Shown here: positions 28,301 to 37,540 of the stretch, piece by piece
How positions within the stretch are numbered: the stretch's first letter is position 1
Layout: every line of letters starts with the position of its first letter
NCBI RefSeq assembly: GCF_029625315.1
Contig: NZ_CP121110.1
Coordinates: 1,293,501-1,357,500, forward strand
Direction of reading: 5' to 3'
DNA from: Flavobacterium ginsengisoli
Lineage (GTDB): Bacteria; Bacteroidota; Bacteroidia; Flavobacteriales; Flavobacteriaceae
DNA length: 64,000 nucleotides
Program-made: the position numbers and the translations under genes
Notes under the pieces: generated by a model
Seen by the model: the letters and a program-made list of their open reading frames with translations, nothing else
Told to the model about the DNA's origin: nothing
The model's database searches: none

Positions 28301-31300
28301 ATAAAAATTCAACTGGAACCTGGACACTTACTAGCACGTCCGGAAATCCAGCAGATGTTCATATATCACAATCTCCGCCAAATAGTTATATTGCAAATGC
28401 TACAGTAGTTCCTGGAAATAGTTACGTTTTTACCTATACCACTTCTAGTGCTACTTTTCCTAATGGATCAACTTGTCCAGGATCGTCTGATTCTGTAAAT
28501 GTTGAAATTTTTAGTGGAGCAAGTATTCCGCCTGATGCAGGTCCAGATCAAACATTATGTATTTCTGATGTTAACGGAACTGCAACTTTACAAGGAAATA
28601 TGCCTCCGCCAGATGTTGCTACTTTCGAATGGCGTTTTGCTTCTCAGCCCGCTGGAAGTGTAGCTGTAATCACAACTCCTACTGCTCCACTGACAACAGT
28701 TACAGGCTTAACAGTGCCAGGTTTATATATTTTGGAATGGGTTTTTGAAAGCCCTTCTTGCAGAACATTGTCTGATATTGTGAGAATCGTTATGAATGCA
28801 CCTCCAAGTGCTGCAAATGCTGGCCCTGATGACACAGTAGCTTGTCAGACTACTTACAAAACGGCAGCTGTACCACCTACGGTAGGTATTGGTACATGGA
28901 CATTTGCCTCTCAGCCTCCGGGAGGAGCGGCAGTAATTGACAATCCAAACAGTCCGGTTACTACATTATCCAATATTAATGTTTTAGGTACTTATGTCTT
29001 AACTTGGACAGTTACAAACGGTCCTTTTCCTAATCCATCATTATGTCAGCCAACCTCAGACACAGTCAATATTACTTTTAACGATAATCCACCAACCGTA
29101 GCCAATGCAGGCCCTGATCAAGAAATGTGTAATGTTACTACAGCAACTATGGCTGCAAATACTCCACTTATTGGCACTGGACTTTGGACTCAAGTTTCTG
29201 GACCTAATACGGCTACAATATCAGCTCCAAATAATCCAAACTCGCTAATGTTAACTTTAATTCCTGGGACTTACATATTTAAATGGACAATAACAACAAC
29301 CGGATGTATTTCTGAAGATACTGTTCAAGTTACAATTTATGCAAATCCATCAACTGCAGAAGCAGGTCCAAATCAAAGAGTTCCTCAATTTACAGCAGTA
29401 AATATGAATGCAACTCCTCCAACAGTTGGTACTGGAGAATGGACTCAGGTTTCTGGACCAAGTACGGTAGGTTTTATGGATCCAACCTCACCAACGACAG
29501 CCATTACAGGAACTGTTCCTGGAATATATACTTTGCAATGGACCGTAAGCAATGGTAATTGTGCCGTTTCATCAGACACTATGAACCTAACCATTTTGTC
29601 GATTGCCGATCTTGAATTAACTAAAACAGTAACGCCAACAACAGGAAGTATTGGCGATGTTGTTACTTTCAATATCAACGTTTTCAATAATAACGCACTA
29701 GGTGGGTCCGCTACCGCAACTAATGTTTCCATACGTGATTTCATTCCGTTCGGTTTTGCACTTGTTGCTGGAACGGTTACTTCGGGAGGAGTATACAATG
29801 TTGGAGACAATACCATTACTTGGAGCGGTATCACAATTCCTAGCGGAAGTATTTTAAATTTATCCTTTAAGGCTACAATTCTGGGCGGAGGATCTTATGT
29901 TAATACCGCAGAAGTTGTCGCATCAGATCAATTCGATCCTGATAGTACACCTAACAACCAAAATCCTGCAGAAGATGATCAGGATAGCGCAACAGTGGTG
30001 CTAGATGTAGCCGATTTATCATTACAGAAAACCGTTTCGCCCGCTACTGTAAGTATAAACGATAACGTCGTGTTTACAATTAGAGTTACCAACAGTGGCC
30101 CTAATAATGCTACTGGAATTACAGTTTCAGACAATCTGCCACCTGGATATACGTATGTAAGCGATAATGGAGGCGGAAAATACAATAATACCACTGGAAT
30201 TTGGAATGTTGGCAATCTGAATAATGGAAATTCTCTTGCTTTGCAAATTACAGCCAAAGTAAACGTTGTTTCATCACCAAATAATTATATCAATACCGCC
30301 GAAATACAAACTGCGCATCAATTTGATCCAGACAGTACTCCAGGAAACGGATTACCTGAAGATGACATGGCTAGCGCTACAGTTTCTTTAAAACAAGCTG
30401 ACTTAGAACTTACTAAAACGGTAACCCCAACTTCTGCCGCAGCTGGAGATCAGGTAACTTTTACAATTAATGTGCTTAACAGAGGACCTGGAAACGCGAC
30501 TGGAGTTGCAGTAAAAGATGTTATTCCTGTGGGATACACGCTTATTCCAGGATCAGTATCTGCTGGTGGAACCTACCAGGTTGCAACGGCAACACTTGAA
30601 TGGAAAAATCTGTTAATACCTGCAAACTCTAATGTCAATCTGACTTTTAACGCATTTGTTAATCCTTTAGGAAATTATCTAAATGTTGCACAAATTACAG
30701 CTAGTGATTTACCTGATCCCGATAGTGTACCAAATAACAATGTTCCATCTGAAGATGATCAAGATGATGCTGAAATAACTTTTATCGGGCCTTCTGCCGA
30801 CTTATCTTTAACCAAAAATGTAGTTACAGGTAATACAAGTCCTGTAGTTGGAAGCCAAGTTTCATTTGAACTTAAAATAAAAAATGACGGTCCAAATAAT
30901 GCAACTGGAGTGCAAGTAACAGATTTATTGCCTTCTGGCTTTCAATACGTAAATTATAGTTCGTCTGCCGGAACATACGACAGTACTACCGGAATATGGA
31001 ATGTTGGTACAGTTGATACTGGTGTTACTGAATCACTTATTCTTGATGCAAAAGTATTGCCAACAGGAGATTACAAAAACATAACACAGGTTACTGCCAG
31101 TGATCTTCCTGATCCTGACAGTACGCCAAATAATGACGATGGAGATCAAAGCGAAGATGATGAAGATAATGTGTTATTAACTCCTATACCGCCATCTGCA
31201 GATCTTTCATTAACAAAAACAGTAAGCAATGCTACCCCGCTTGTTGGCTCTCTCGTAACGTTTACTATTATCACCACAAACAGTGGCCCGCAAGATGCAG

Positions 31301-34300
31301 CCCAAGTTCAAGTAACCGATTTACTGCCTTCTGGATATACTTTTGCTACTTTTAACGCCACAAGCGGAACTTATGATAGTACAACTGGCTTATGGACTCT
31401 GGACATATTAGAAAGCAGTGAGTCTGAAACCTTACAGATTAACGCAATAGTCAACGCAACAGGAGATTATACCAATATTGCAGAGGTTACCAATAGTGAT
31501 ACTCCAGATCCTGACTCAACACCAAATAATGGAGTGCCAACAGAAGACGATTACGGAACAGCTACAACTACTCCTATTCAGCAGTCTTCAGATTTATCTT
31601 TGGCTAAAACTGTTAATAATGCTACACCATTAGTGGGTTCTCTGGTTACTTTTGAAGTAGTAGTGACCAATAACGGCCCACAAGATAATTTTGGCATACA
31701 AGTTACAGATGTGCTTCCGTCTGGTTATACTTTTACAGGATTTACCGTTTCTACAGGAACTTATGACACCGCTACAGGAATATGGACTGTGGGTAATTTA
31801 GTAGCTGGTGATGCAGAAACACTGCAAATTGTGGCAAAAGTAAACCCAAGCGGCGATTATTTAAACAAAGCCGAAATAACTGCCGCTAGTCTTCCTGATC
31901 CTGATTCTACTCCAAATAACGGAGTTACAACAGAAGACGATTATGCAGAAGCTACAACAGTTCCTATTCCAACATCAGCAGATTTATCACTAACTAAAAC
32001 TGTTAGTAATGCTACTCCGCCTGTTGGTTCACAAGTAACGTTTAGTATTCAAGTAACAAATTCTGGTCCGCAGGAAGCAAATGGAGTTACTGTTACCGAT
32101 TTACTGCCTTCTGGATATACTTATGTATCGTATAGTGCAACGACAGGAAGCTATAATCCAGCAACAGGTCTTTGGACAGTTGGAAATATGCCTATTTCAG
32201 ATTCTTATACTTTACAAATAACAGCTACAGTAAACGCTTCTGGAAATTATACCAATAGTGCAGAAATTACAGCAAGTAGTCAGCCAGATCCTGATTCAAC
32301 TCCAAATAATGGTGTTACAACAGAGGATGACTATGCAGAAGCGACAACAGTTCCTGTACCAACATCAGCCGATTTATCATTAACTAAAACAGTAAATAAC
32401 ACTACTCCACTTGTAGGCTCTCAAGTAACTTTTAGCCTTCAAGTAAGCAATGCAGGGCCTCAAGCTGCAGATGGCGTTGCCGTTACTGATTTACTACCTT
32501 CTGGATATACTTATACATCTTATAGTGCAACTGCTGGAAGCTATAATTCGGCAATAGGTGTATGGACTGTTGGAAATGTCGCAATTGGTGTGACTCATAC
32601 TTTACAAATAACAGCGGTAGTGAATGCCGCAGGAAATTACACAAATACTTCCGAAATTACAGCAAGTAATCAGCCAGATCCTGATTCAACTCCAAATAAT
32701 GGAGTAACGACAGAAGATGATTATGCAGAAGTATCAACAACACCTGTAACGCAATCATCTGATTTATCAATAACCAAAACAGTAAACAATACTACGCCTC
32801 TAGCCGGCTCACCAGTGACTTTTGCGGTTGTTGTTACCAATAATGGACCACAGGATAATACGGGAGTTCAAATAACCGACTTGTTACCTTCAGGGTATAC
32901 ATATAGCGGTTTCACACTTTCTAGAGGAACCTATAATCCAACAACAGGTCTTTGGACAGTTGGTAATTTAGCCAATGGAGAATCTGAAACACTGCAAATT
33001 ACAGCCATAGTAAATGATACTGGTGATTATCTTAATATTGCTGAAGTAACTGCAGCCGATCTTCCAGACCCTAATTCTACTCCAAATAATGGAGTTCCTA
33101 CTGAAAATGATTATGCTACAGCAACTATTACTCCGACAGCACAATCTGCAGATTTATCATTGACCAAAACAGTAAGCAATAACACCCCATTAGTAGGTTC
33201 TTTGGTTACTTTTGAAGTCATTGTAACCAATAACGGGCCTCAAGATGCTTCGGGTGTAACGGTTACCGATTTACTTCCAGGCGGCTACACTTATTCTAAT
33301 TTCACGATTTCTACAGGAACTTATAATCCAACGACTGGATTATGGACTGTTGGCAATTTAATCAACGGAAAATCAGAGACTTTACAAATTTCAGCTATAG
33401 TAAATCCGACAGGAAATTATGTAAATATTGCCGAAGTAACGGCAAGTGCGCTTCCTGACCCTGACTCAACGCCAAATAATGGAGTTGCCACAGAAGACGA
33501 TTACGCAACGGCAACAGTGACGCCAAACGTACAGGCGGCAGATTTATCTTTAACTAAAACAGTTAATAATACCACTCCATTAGTAGGGTCGCCAGTTATT
33601 TTTGAAATAATTGCAACAAACAATGGTCCACAGAATACTTCTGGTGTTGAAATAACCGATCTGCTGCCTACTGGATACACTTTTGTTACTTATAGTGCCA
33701 CAAAAGGAGTCTATAACGCTGTGACAGGAAAATGGACAATTGGCACATTTCTAAATGGAGATTCGCAAGTTTTAAGAATAACAGCTATTGTTAACCCAAC
33801 AGGAAACTATGTAAATATTGCCGAGGTAACTGCAAGCAATCTGCCAGATCCTAATTCAACACCTGGAAACGGAGATCCAACTGAAAATGATTATGGAACG
33901 GCTACAACCTCACCGTTAGGACAATCCGCTGATTTATCTTTAACCAAAACAGTTAATAATCCTACTCCATTAATTGGATCATCGGTAACTTTTGAAATCA
34001 TTGTTTCAAATAACGGCCCGCAGAATACTTCTGGAGTTGAAGTGACTGACTTATTGCCTACAGGATATACCTTTAGCGGTTTTACAGCAACAAAAGGAAC
34101 ATACAACAGTACCACAGGAAAATGGAATATTGGTTCTTTAGTTAATGGAGATTCTCAGACATTACAGTTAACCGCTATTGTAAATGCAACTGGCAATTAT
34201 TTAAATACGGCCGAAGTTACTGCAAGTAGCCTTCCAGATCCAAATTCAACTCCAAACAACGGAATTACTACTGAAAATGATTATGCAGAAATTGCAACTG

Positions 34301-36549
34301 TTCCTGTTCCTCCAATGGCAGATTTATCTCTTGTAAAAGCTGTAATTGGCGGAAATTTAAGCCCAATATTTGGAGCAACAATTACATTCCAAGTAACCGT
34401 AACCAACAGCGGTCCACAAGATGCTACTGGGGTAAAAGTACTCGATATGCTGCCAAGCGGTTACGAATATGTGGTATACAGTTCTACATCTGGACAATAT
34501 TATAATACAACTGGAATTTGGGATATTGGCACTATACCAAGTGGAGCTTCAGAGTCTTTACAAATAGGTGTCAAAGTCAATACAACCGGAGACTATCAAA
34601 ACATTGCAGAGGTTTACGCTTCTAATGAATTGGATCCAGATTCAACTCCAAATAACGGAGTTACTTCAGAAGATGACATCAGTTCTGTGTTATTGAGTCC
34701 TGTTCCAGCAGTAGCCGATCTTTCAATAGAGAAAAAAGTAATCAATAATATACTTAATCCTGCCGTAGGATCGCAAATTTCATTCTCTATTACAGTAACC
34801 AACTCAGGCCCTAGCAATTCTACTGGTGTTACCATAAAAGATGTATTGCCTTCTGGATATGATTATATTTTCTATAATTCGACTTCGGGACCTTATAATC
34901 CTGTAACGGGCGAATGGACTCCGGGAATCATCCTTGCTGGAAATAGTCATACTTTAATTTTGAATGTTTTTGTAAAAAGTCCAACAGGTACTCCAGACGA
35001 ATACTTAAATACTGCAGAAATTATGACTGCAGATCAGCATGATCCAGACAGTACACCAGGTAACGGAGTTACGACTGAAGATGATTATGATAGCATTGCG
35101 GTTACACCAGTAATTGTAATGGCAGATTTGTCTATTAAGAAAACAGCCCTTAATCAAGATGCCGTTCACGATGTAGGTTCAACGGTTATTTTCACTGTCA
35201 CCGTAACCAATGATGGTCCTGCAGATGCCTCTGGTGTAAGAGTAAAAGACTTGCCGCCTCCTGGATTTACCTATCAGACCAGTAGTCCTACGAGCGGTTT
35301 ATACAACTATGTGACAGGTATTTGGAATGTCGGAAATATTCCAACCGGAACCGATCAGTCATTGGATATTTATACAACAGTAAATAAGCCGTCAGGCATA
35401 GCAGGCGAATATACAAATATAACCGAGGTTATTGCCAGTAATCTGCCAGATCCAGATTCGACTCCAAATAATGGAATCACGACCGAAGATGACTATGACA
35501 GTTTGCAAATCAAAGTTGCCGTTGCCGATTTAAGTCTAGAAAAAACAGCCAGCAACAAAAACGCAAATGTAAACGAAGTTGTCACATTCACCTTACAGCT
35601 TAACAATGAAGGCCCAAGCACCGCTACTGGTGTCGCTGTTGAAGACTTGATACCGCTTGGATTCAAGAATATCTCGAATATCAATAATGGTGGTATTTTC
35701 AGTAAGAATACGATCAAATGGGTTGACTTAACTGTTCCTGTGGGCGGTATTACGTTAACCTATGAAGCAACTGTAGCCAACCCGCTTGGATTGGAAAGTG
35801 TTGATTATGTTAATATTGCTCAAGTAACTGCCAGCAATCAATTTGATCCAGATTCGACACCAAATAATGATAACGGAGACCAAAGCGAAGACGATGAAGA
35901 TTCTGAATCTATCAACATTCCTTCTACCGACGTAGCCATCAATAAAGAAGTCGATAAAACAGATGTTCCGATGGATAGTCAAGTAACCTTTACCATAACA
36001 GCAGAAAATTTAGGCAATTTAACTGCAACAAATGTAGAAGTTCAAGATGCATTGCCTAAAGGATATTCATTAGTAAACTCAGCGGTAACTTCTGGAACTT
36101 ACGATTCGAAAACAGGCATCTGGAGCATTCCAGCGATTAATAAAGGAACTCCCCAAACATTAACACTAACTGTTAAGGTGGTTGATTTTAATGATTATTT
36201 GAATAATGCCCATTTGGTTAAACTAGATCAGATAGACACCAATTCGGCAAACAATCAGGATAGCGCTACCGTTTCGCCAAACTGTCTGAAAATCTACAAT
36301 GAATTTTCACCAAATGACGACGGCCAAAACGATTTCTTCTACATTGATTGTATTGAAAGATATCCGAATAATCAGCTCGAAATCTTCAACCGCTGGGGTA
36401 ATTTGGTTTACTACCAAAAAGGTTATAAAAATACTTGGGATGGAAAAGCAGATGGTTCTGCTAAAACGCTTCCTGAAGGCACCTATTTCTATATCCTTGA
36501 TTTAGGAGACGGATCTAAAAAAACCTCTGGATGGGTTTACCTAAAATAA
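25378..36549 (+). CDS. Giant T9SS-secreted adhesin-like protein with Ig/PKD-like and DUF11 repeats, 3,723 residues
   Basis: The signal peptide (ENLHFIKKTSFCFALLIFLT, ending TNAQ) is read from a TTG. An ATG in another frame at about 25359 could apply if an A is missing from the A7 run at 25408, so the start is uncertain. Residues about 30-1400 contain some 15 Cys-bearing modules with AGPDQ-type openings, like SprB-type Ig/PKD repeats. Residues 1410-3630 hold 17 DUF11 domains, each ending in DPDSTPNN-EDD, a likely Ca-binding acid cluster. Residues 3635-3723 are a gliding-motility-associated type B sorting domain (NEFSPNDDGQNDFF ... GWVYLK). The PorP/SprF and OmpA genes directly downstream match the SprB-SprF layout. 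Expected role: cell-surface adhesion or gliding. Confidence 0.93.
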   Translation: MENLHFIKKTSFCFALLIFLTFQTNAQNCTVNAGVLNITICATDAMVLTGNNPSPIIGTVKWTQISGPAVTINSPTSPSTTVSGYTGGNTYIFRYSATCSDGITAYQDKVVNVKPITTAIAGSNITSCPNSSGNLSITANAPQNTGETGRWEIVGANNAGVVINFPDLPTSTITLPSTSCGVTTLQWVIEGPEYAPGQRCRTTSQITVTNYGGVKPVSAGPDQTLSNCYTTTQSTNLNATYGGCGLNGQNGQWTFVSGPNTPTIANPSANNTGVSNLVQGTYTFRWTVTGPCASGNDTVVINVPAATQDVTTLPGGDENIFFCDNNINQVTLVAQTPLYAGETVQWTQIAGDTGAVIVSPTNPTTLVTNISDAGDPYTFRYTLTNNNTGCVFTKDYHVEYNGATRSIVANNGDDMVGSCNATVFTIPLTVTGTGVNQYRIVTGPDTSPLAPFPTALQDAGNSLTLTLTTPGEYTVEFIRSQNGSILAGCDYGFDTLNILVSGDPTPSNAGSDVSLPCGDTSTMLSGVVTGEGMHFWSQLSGPNQAVIADNFAIDTQVTGLIPGSYVFQYITKGGGATCGFSVATVTIYVSDTTLGTPNAGPDQIVCANSQVRLGAAPVEAGEIGTWSQVSGPTTISFSNVNDPNAIASGFTTNVSQYELQWTVSYLHPGPSCSASASDNVIIVTNNSTAASTSDAGPDACYPSGTTSFNLSGNTPGFLEIGLWSVTPSAGVIFADTSDPNTLVTVPGNGTYVFTWSIETITRLCEPNQSNVSVTIANTPPAANAGPDQEICGSTITMAATTSSGAIGTWTRISGVGDYTISDIHDPNAVFTFTYSGYYIFRWTVDASVCGQAFDDVNLTIGIPPHQAVAGPDQNVCGNTSVTMAGSTYDSFFETGQWSVLTGAPNQPNIVDPTNPNTVINGLVAGTYTFRWTITAKSIFLCQGTFDDMVVVVTPAANAGADQTYCDVTSIQLTGNKNSTGTWTLTSTSGNPADVHISQSPPNSYIANATVVPGNSYVFTYTTSSATFPNGSTCPGSSDSVNVEIFSGASIPPDAGPDQTLCISDVNGTATLQGNMPPPDVATFEWRFASQPAGSVAVITTPTAPLTTVTGLTVPGLYILEWVFESPSCRTLSDIVRIVMNAPPSAANAGPDDTVACQTTYKTAAVPPTVGIGTWTFASQPPGGAAVIDNPNSPVTTLSNINVLGTYVLTWTVTNGPFPNPSLCQPTSDTVNITFNDNPPTVANAGPDQEMCNVTTATMAANTPLIGTGLWTQVSGPNTATISAPNNPNSLMLTLIPGTYIFKWTITTTGCISEDTVQVTIYANPSTAEAGPNQRVPQFTAVNMNATPPTVGTGEWTQVSGPSTVGFMDPTSPTTAITGTVPGIYTLQWTVSNGNCAVSSDTMNLTILSIADLELTKTVTPTTGSIGDVVTFNINVFNNNALGGSATATNVSIRDFIPFGFALVAGTVTSGGVYNVGDNTITWSGITIPSGSILNLSFKATILGGGSYVNTAEVVASDQFDPDSTPNNQNPAEDDQDSATVVLDVADLSLQKTVSPATVSINDNVVFTIRVTNSGPNNATGITVSDNLPPGYTYVSDNGGGKYNNTTGIWNVGNLNNGNSLALQITAKVNVVSSPNNYINTAEIQTAHQFDPDSTPGNGLPEDDMASATVSLKQADLELTKTVTPTSAAAGDQVTFTINVLNRGPGNATGVAVKDVIPVGYTLIPGSVSAGGTYQVATATLEWKNLLIPANSNVNLTFNAFVNPLGNYLNVAQITASDLPDPDSVPNNNVPSEDDQDDAEITFIGPSADLSLTKNVVTGNTSPVVGSQVSFELKIKNDGPNNATGVQVTDLLPSGFQYVNYSSSAGTYDSTTGIWNVGTVDTGVTESLILDAKVLPTGDYKNITQVTASDLPDPDSTPNNDDGDQSEDDEDNVLLTPIPPSADLSLTKTVSNATPLVGSLVTFTIITTNSGPQDAAQVQVTDLLPSGYTFATFNATSGTYDSTTGLWTLDILESSESETLQINAIVNATGDYTNIAEVTNSDTPDPDSTPNNGVPTEDDYGTATTTPIQQSSDLSLAKTVNNATPLVGSLVTFEVVVTNNGPQDNFGIQVTDVLPSGYTFTGFTVSTGTYDTATGIWTVGNLVAGDAETLQIVAKVNPSGDYLNKAEITAASLPDPDSTPNNGVTTEDDYAEATTVPIPTSADLSLTKTVSNATPPVGSQVTFSIQVTNSGPQEANGVTVTDLLPSGYTYVSYSATTGSYNPATGLWTVGNMPISDSYTLQITATVNASGNYTNSAEITASSQPDPDSTPNNGVTTEDDYAEATTVPVPTSADLSLTKTVNNTTPLVGSQVTFSLQVSNAGPQAADGVAVTDLLPSGYTYTSYSATAGSYNSAIGVWTVGNVAIGVTHTLQITAVVNAAGNYTNTSEITASNQPDPDSTPNNGVTTEDDYAEVSTTPVTQSSDLSITKTVNNTTPLAGSPVTFAVVVTNNGPQDNTGVQITDLLPSGYTYSGFTLSRGTYNPTTGLWTVGNLANGESETLQITAIVNDTGDYLNIAEVTAADLPDPNSTPNNGVPTENDYATATITPTAQSADLSLTKTVSNNTPLVGSLVTFEVIVTNNGPQDASGVTVTDLLPGGYTYSNFTISTGTYNPTTGLWTVGNLINGKSETLQISAIVNPTGNYVNIAEVTASALPDPDSTPNNGVATEDDYATATVTPNVQAADLSLTKTVNNTTPLVGSPVIFEIIATNNGPQNTSGVEITDLLPTGYTFVTYSATKGVYNAVTGKWTIGTFLNGDSQVLRITAIVNPTGNYVNIAEVTASNLPDPNSTPGNGDPTENDYGTATTSPLGQSADLSLTKTVNNPTPLIGSSVTFEIIVSNNGPQNTSGVEVTDLLPTGYTFSGFTATKGTYNSTTGKWNIGSLVNGDSQTLQLTAIVNATGNYLNTAEVTASSLPDPNSTPNNGITTENDYAEIATVPVPPMADLSLVKAVIGGNLSPIFGATITFQVTVTNSGPQDATGVKVLDMLPSGYEYVVYSSTSGQYYNTTGIWDIGTIPSGASESLQIGVKVNTTGDYQNIAEVYASNELDPDSTPNNGVTSEDDISSVLLSPVPAVADLSIEKKVINNILNPAVGSQISFSITVTNSGPSNSTGVTIKDVLPSGYDYIFYNSTSGPYNPVTGEWTPGIILAGNSHTLILNVFVKSPTGTPDEYLNTAEIMTADQHDPDSTPGNGVTTEDDYDSIAVTPVIVMADLSIKKTALNQDAVHDVGSTVIFTVTVTNDGPADASGVRVKDLPPPGFTYQTSSPTSGLYNYVTGIWNVGNIPTGTDQSLDIYTTVNKPSGIAGEYTNITEVIASNLPDPDSTPNNGITTEDDYDSLQIKVAVADLSLEKTASNKNANVNEVVTFTLQLNNEGPSTATGVAVEDLIPLGFKNISNINNGGIFSKNTIKWVDLTVPVGGITLTYEATVANPLGLESVDYVNIAQVTASNQFDPDSTPNNDNGDQSEDDEDSESINIPSTDVAINKEVDKTDVPMDSQVTFTITAENLGNLTATNVEVQDALPKGYSLVNSAVTSGTYDSKTGIWSIPAINKGTPQTLTLTVKVVDFNDYLNNAHLVKLDQIDTNSANNQDSATVSPNCLKIYNEFSPNDDGQNDFFYIDCIERYPNNQLEIFNRWGNLVYYQKGYKNTWDGKADGSAKTLPEGTYFYILDLGDGSKKTSGWVYLK
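31198..34317 (+). repeat. Eight consecutive 390-base coding repeats inside the giant gene
   Basis: DUF11 unit starts fall at 31198, 31588, 31978, 32368, 32758, 33148, 33538, 33928 and 34318, exactly 390 bases (130 codons) each time, while units outside this block vary in length. The DNA copies are diverged enough to show silent changes, so this is not an assembly collapse. Equal length implies recent expansion or strong spacing selection. Confidence 0.9.
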
Positions 36550-36604
36550 AACCATCCAGAAAAAAGAAAATTTAAGAATAGGATTAACCAAAATAAAATT
36601 GGCT

Positions 36605-37528
36605 ATGATTAAAAATATAAAAAAGGTTTTCGCGATAATAACTCTATTCTCGGTATATGGAGCCTTTGCACAGCAAGACCCGCAATACACGCAGTATATG
36701 TACAACACACTCACCGTAAACTCGGCTTATGCCGGTTCGCTGGGACATTTAGCTATAACAGGAATTTACAGAACACAATGGGTTGGTATTGAAGGTGCTC
36801 CAGACACTCAAAGTTTTTCTCTGGATACACCAGTCGGAAAAAATGTAGGTCTTGGAATTTCAGTCGTAAACGAAGAAATCGGACCTACAGACGAACAATA
36901 TCTAGATGCCAATTTCTCCTACACCATTAAATCTGGAGAAACACACAAGCTTTCCTTTGGAATAAAAGGCGGCGGACGTGTGATTAATATCGATTGGTCT
37001 AAAGGAAGTTACAAAGATCCCGATGTACAGTTTCGTGAAAACATTACCAACAAATTCCTTCCTGTTATTGGAGCTGGATTGTATTGGCACGGAGAGAGAG
37101 ATTATATCGGAGTTTCAATTCCGAATTTTATGACCCGAGAGCGCTACACTTACGATGATATCAGCGAAGATTTAGTCAATCAGAGAATACACGTTTATCT
37201 TATTGGAGGTTATGTTTTTGACCTTTCGGCACATACCAAATTCAAACCTGCTCTTTTCCTAAAATATGTGGCTGGCGCTCCAATGATTGCCGATATATCT
37301 GCCAATTTTATGTTCAACAATGCTCTAACGCTCGGTGTTTCCTATCGTACATCAGATTCTGTGAGCGGTCTCGTTGGAATACAAATCACGCCAATGATTA
37401 TGGCTGGTTACGCTTACGATTACACTACAACCGCATTGCAGAATTACAATAGCGGAACGCACGAAATTATGCTTCGTTTTGAACTGGTTTCACGCAAAAA
37501 AGGACTAAAATCACCAAGATTCTTTTAA
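36605..37528 (+). CDS. PorP/SprF-family outer-membrane protein, partner of the giant adhesin
   Basis: This protein has 307 residues from the ATG at 36605, which I prefer over the TTG at 36599. The signal peptide is MIKNIKKVFAIITLFSVYGA ending in FAQ, followed at once by the family hallmark QQDPQYTQYMYNTLTVNSAYAG. The rest alternates short beta strands typical of an outer-membrane barrel (GITGIYRTQW-like, GVSYRTSDSVSGLVGIQ). SprF in gliding flavobacteria is needed for secretion or attachment of SprB to the cell surface and is encoded right after it. Here it follows the DUF11 adhesin by 55 bases, so I infer the same anchoring job. No frameshift is seen. Confidence 0.9.
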   Translation: MIKNIKKVFAIITLFSVYGAFAQQDPQYTQYMYNTLTVNSAYAGSLGHLAITGIYRTQWVGIEGAPDTQSFSLDTPVGKNVGLGISVVNEEIGPTDEQYLDANFSYTIKSGETHKLSFGIKGGGRVINIDWSKGSYKDPDVQFRENITNKFLPVIGAGLYWHGERDYIGVSIPNFMTRERYTYDDISEDLVNQRIHVYLIGGYVFDLSAHTKFKPALFLKYVAGAPMIADISANFMFNNALTLGVSYRTSDSVSGLVGIQITPMIMAGYAYDYTTTALQNYNSGTHEIMLRFELVSRKKGLKSPRFF

Positions 37529-37540
37529 TACGAATAGTCT

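Noticed and set aside
31198..34317. Assembly duplication causing the 390-base repeats
   Set aside because: Copies differ at many silent and coding positions, so they are true diverged repeats and not a copied contig segment.
26473..35982. Many minus-strand ORFs opposite the giant gene
   Set aside because: They mirror repetitive coding sequence on the plus strand and lack any family match or promoter context.
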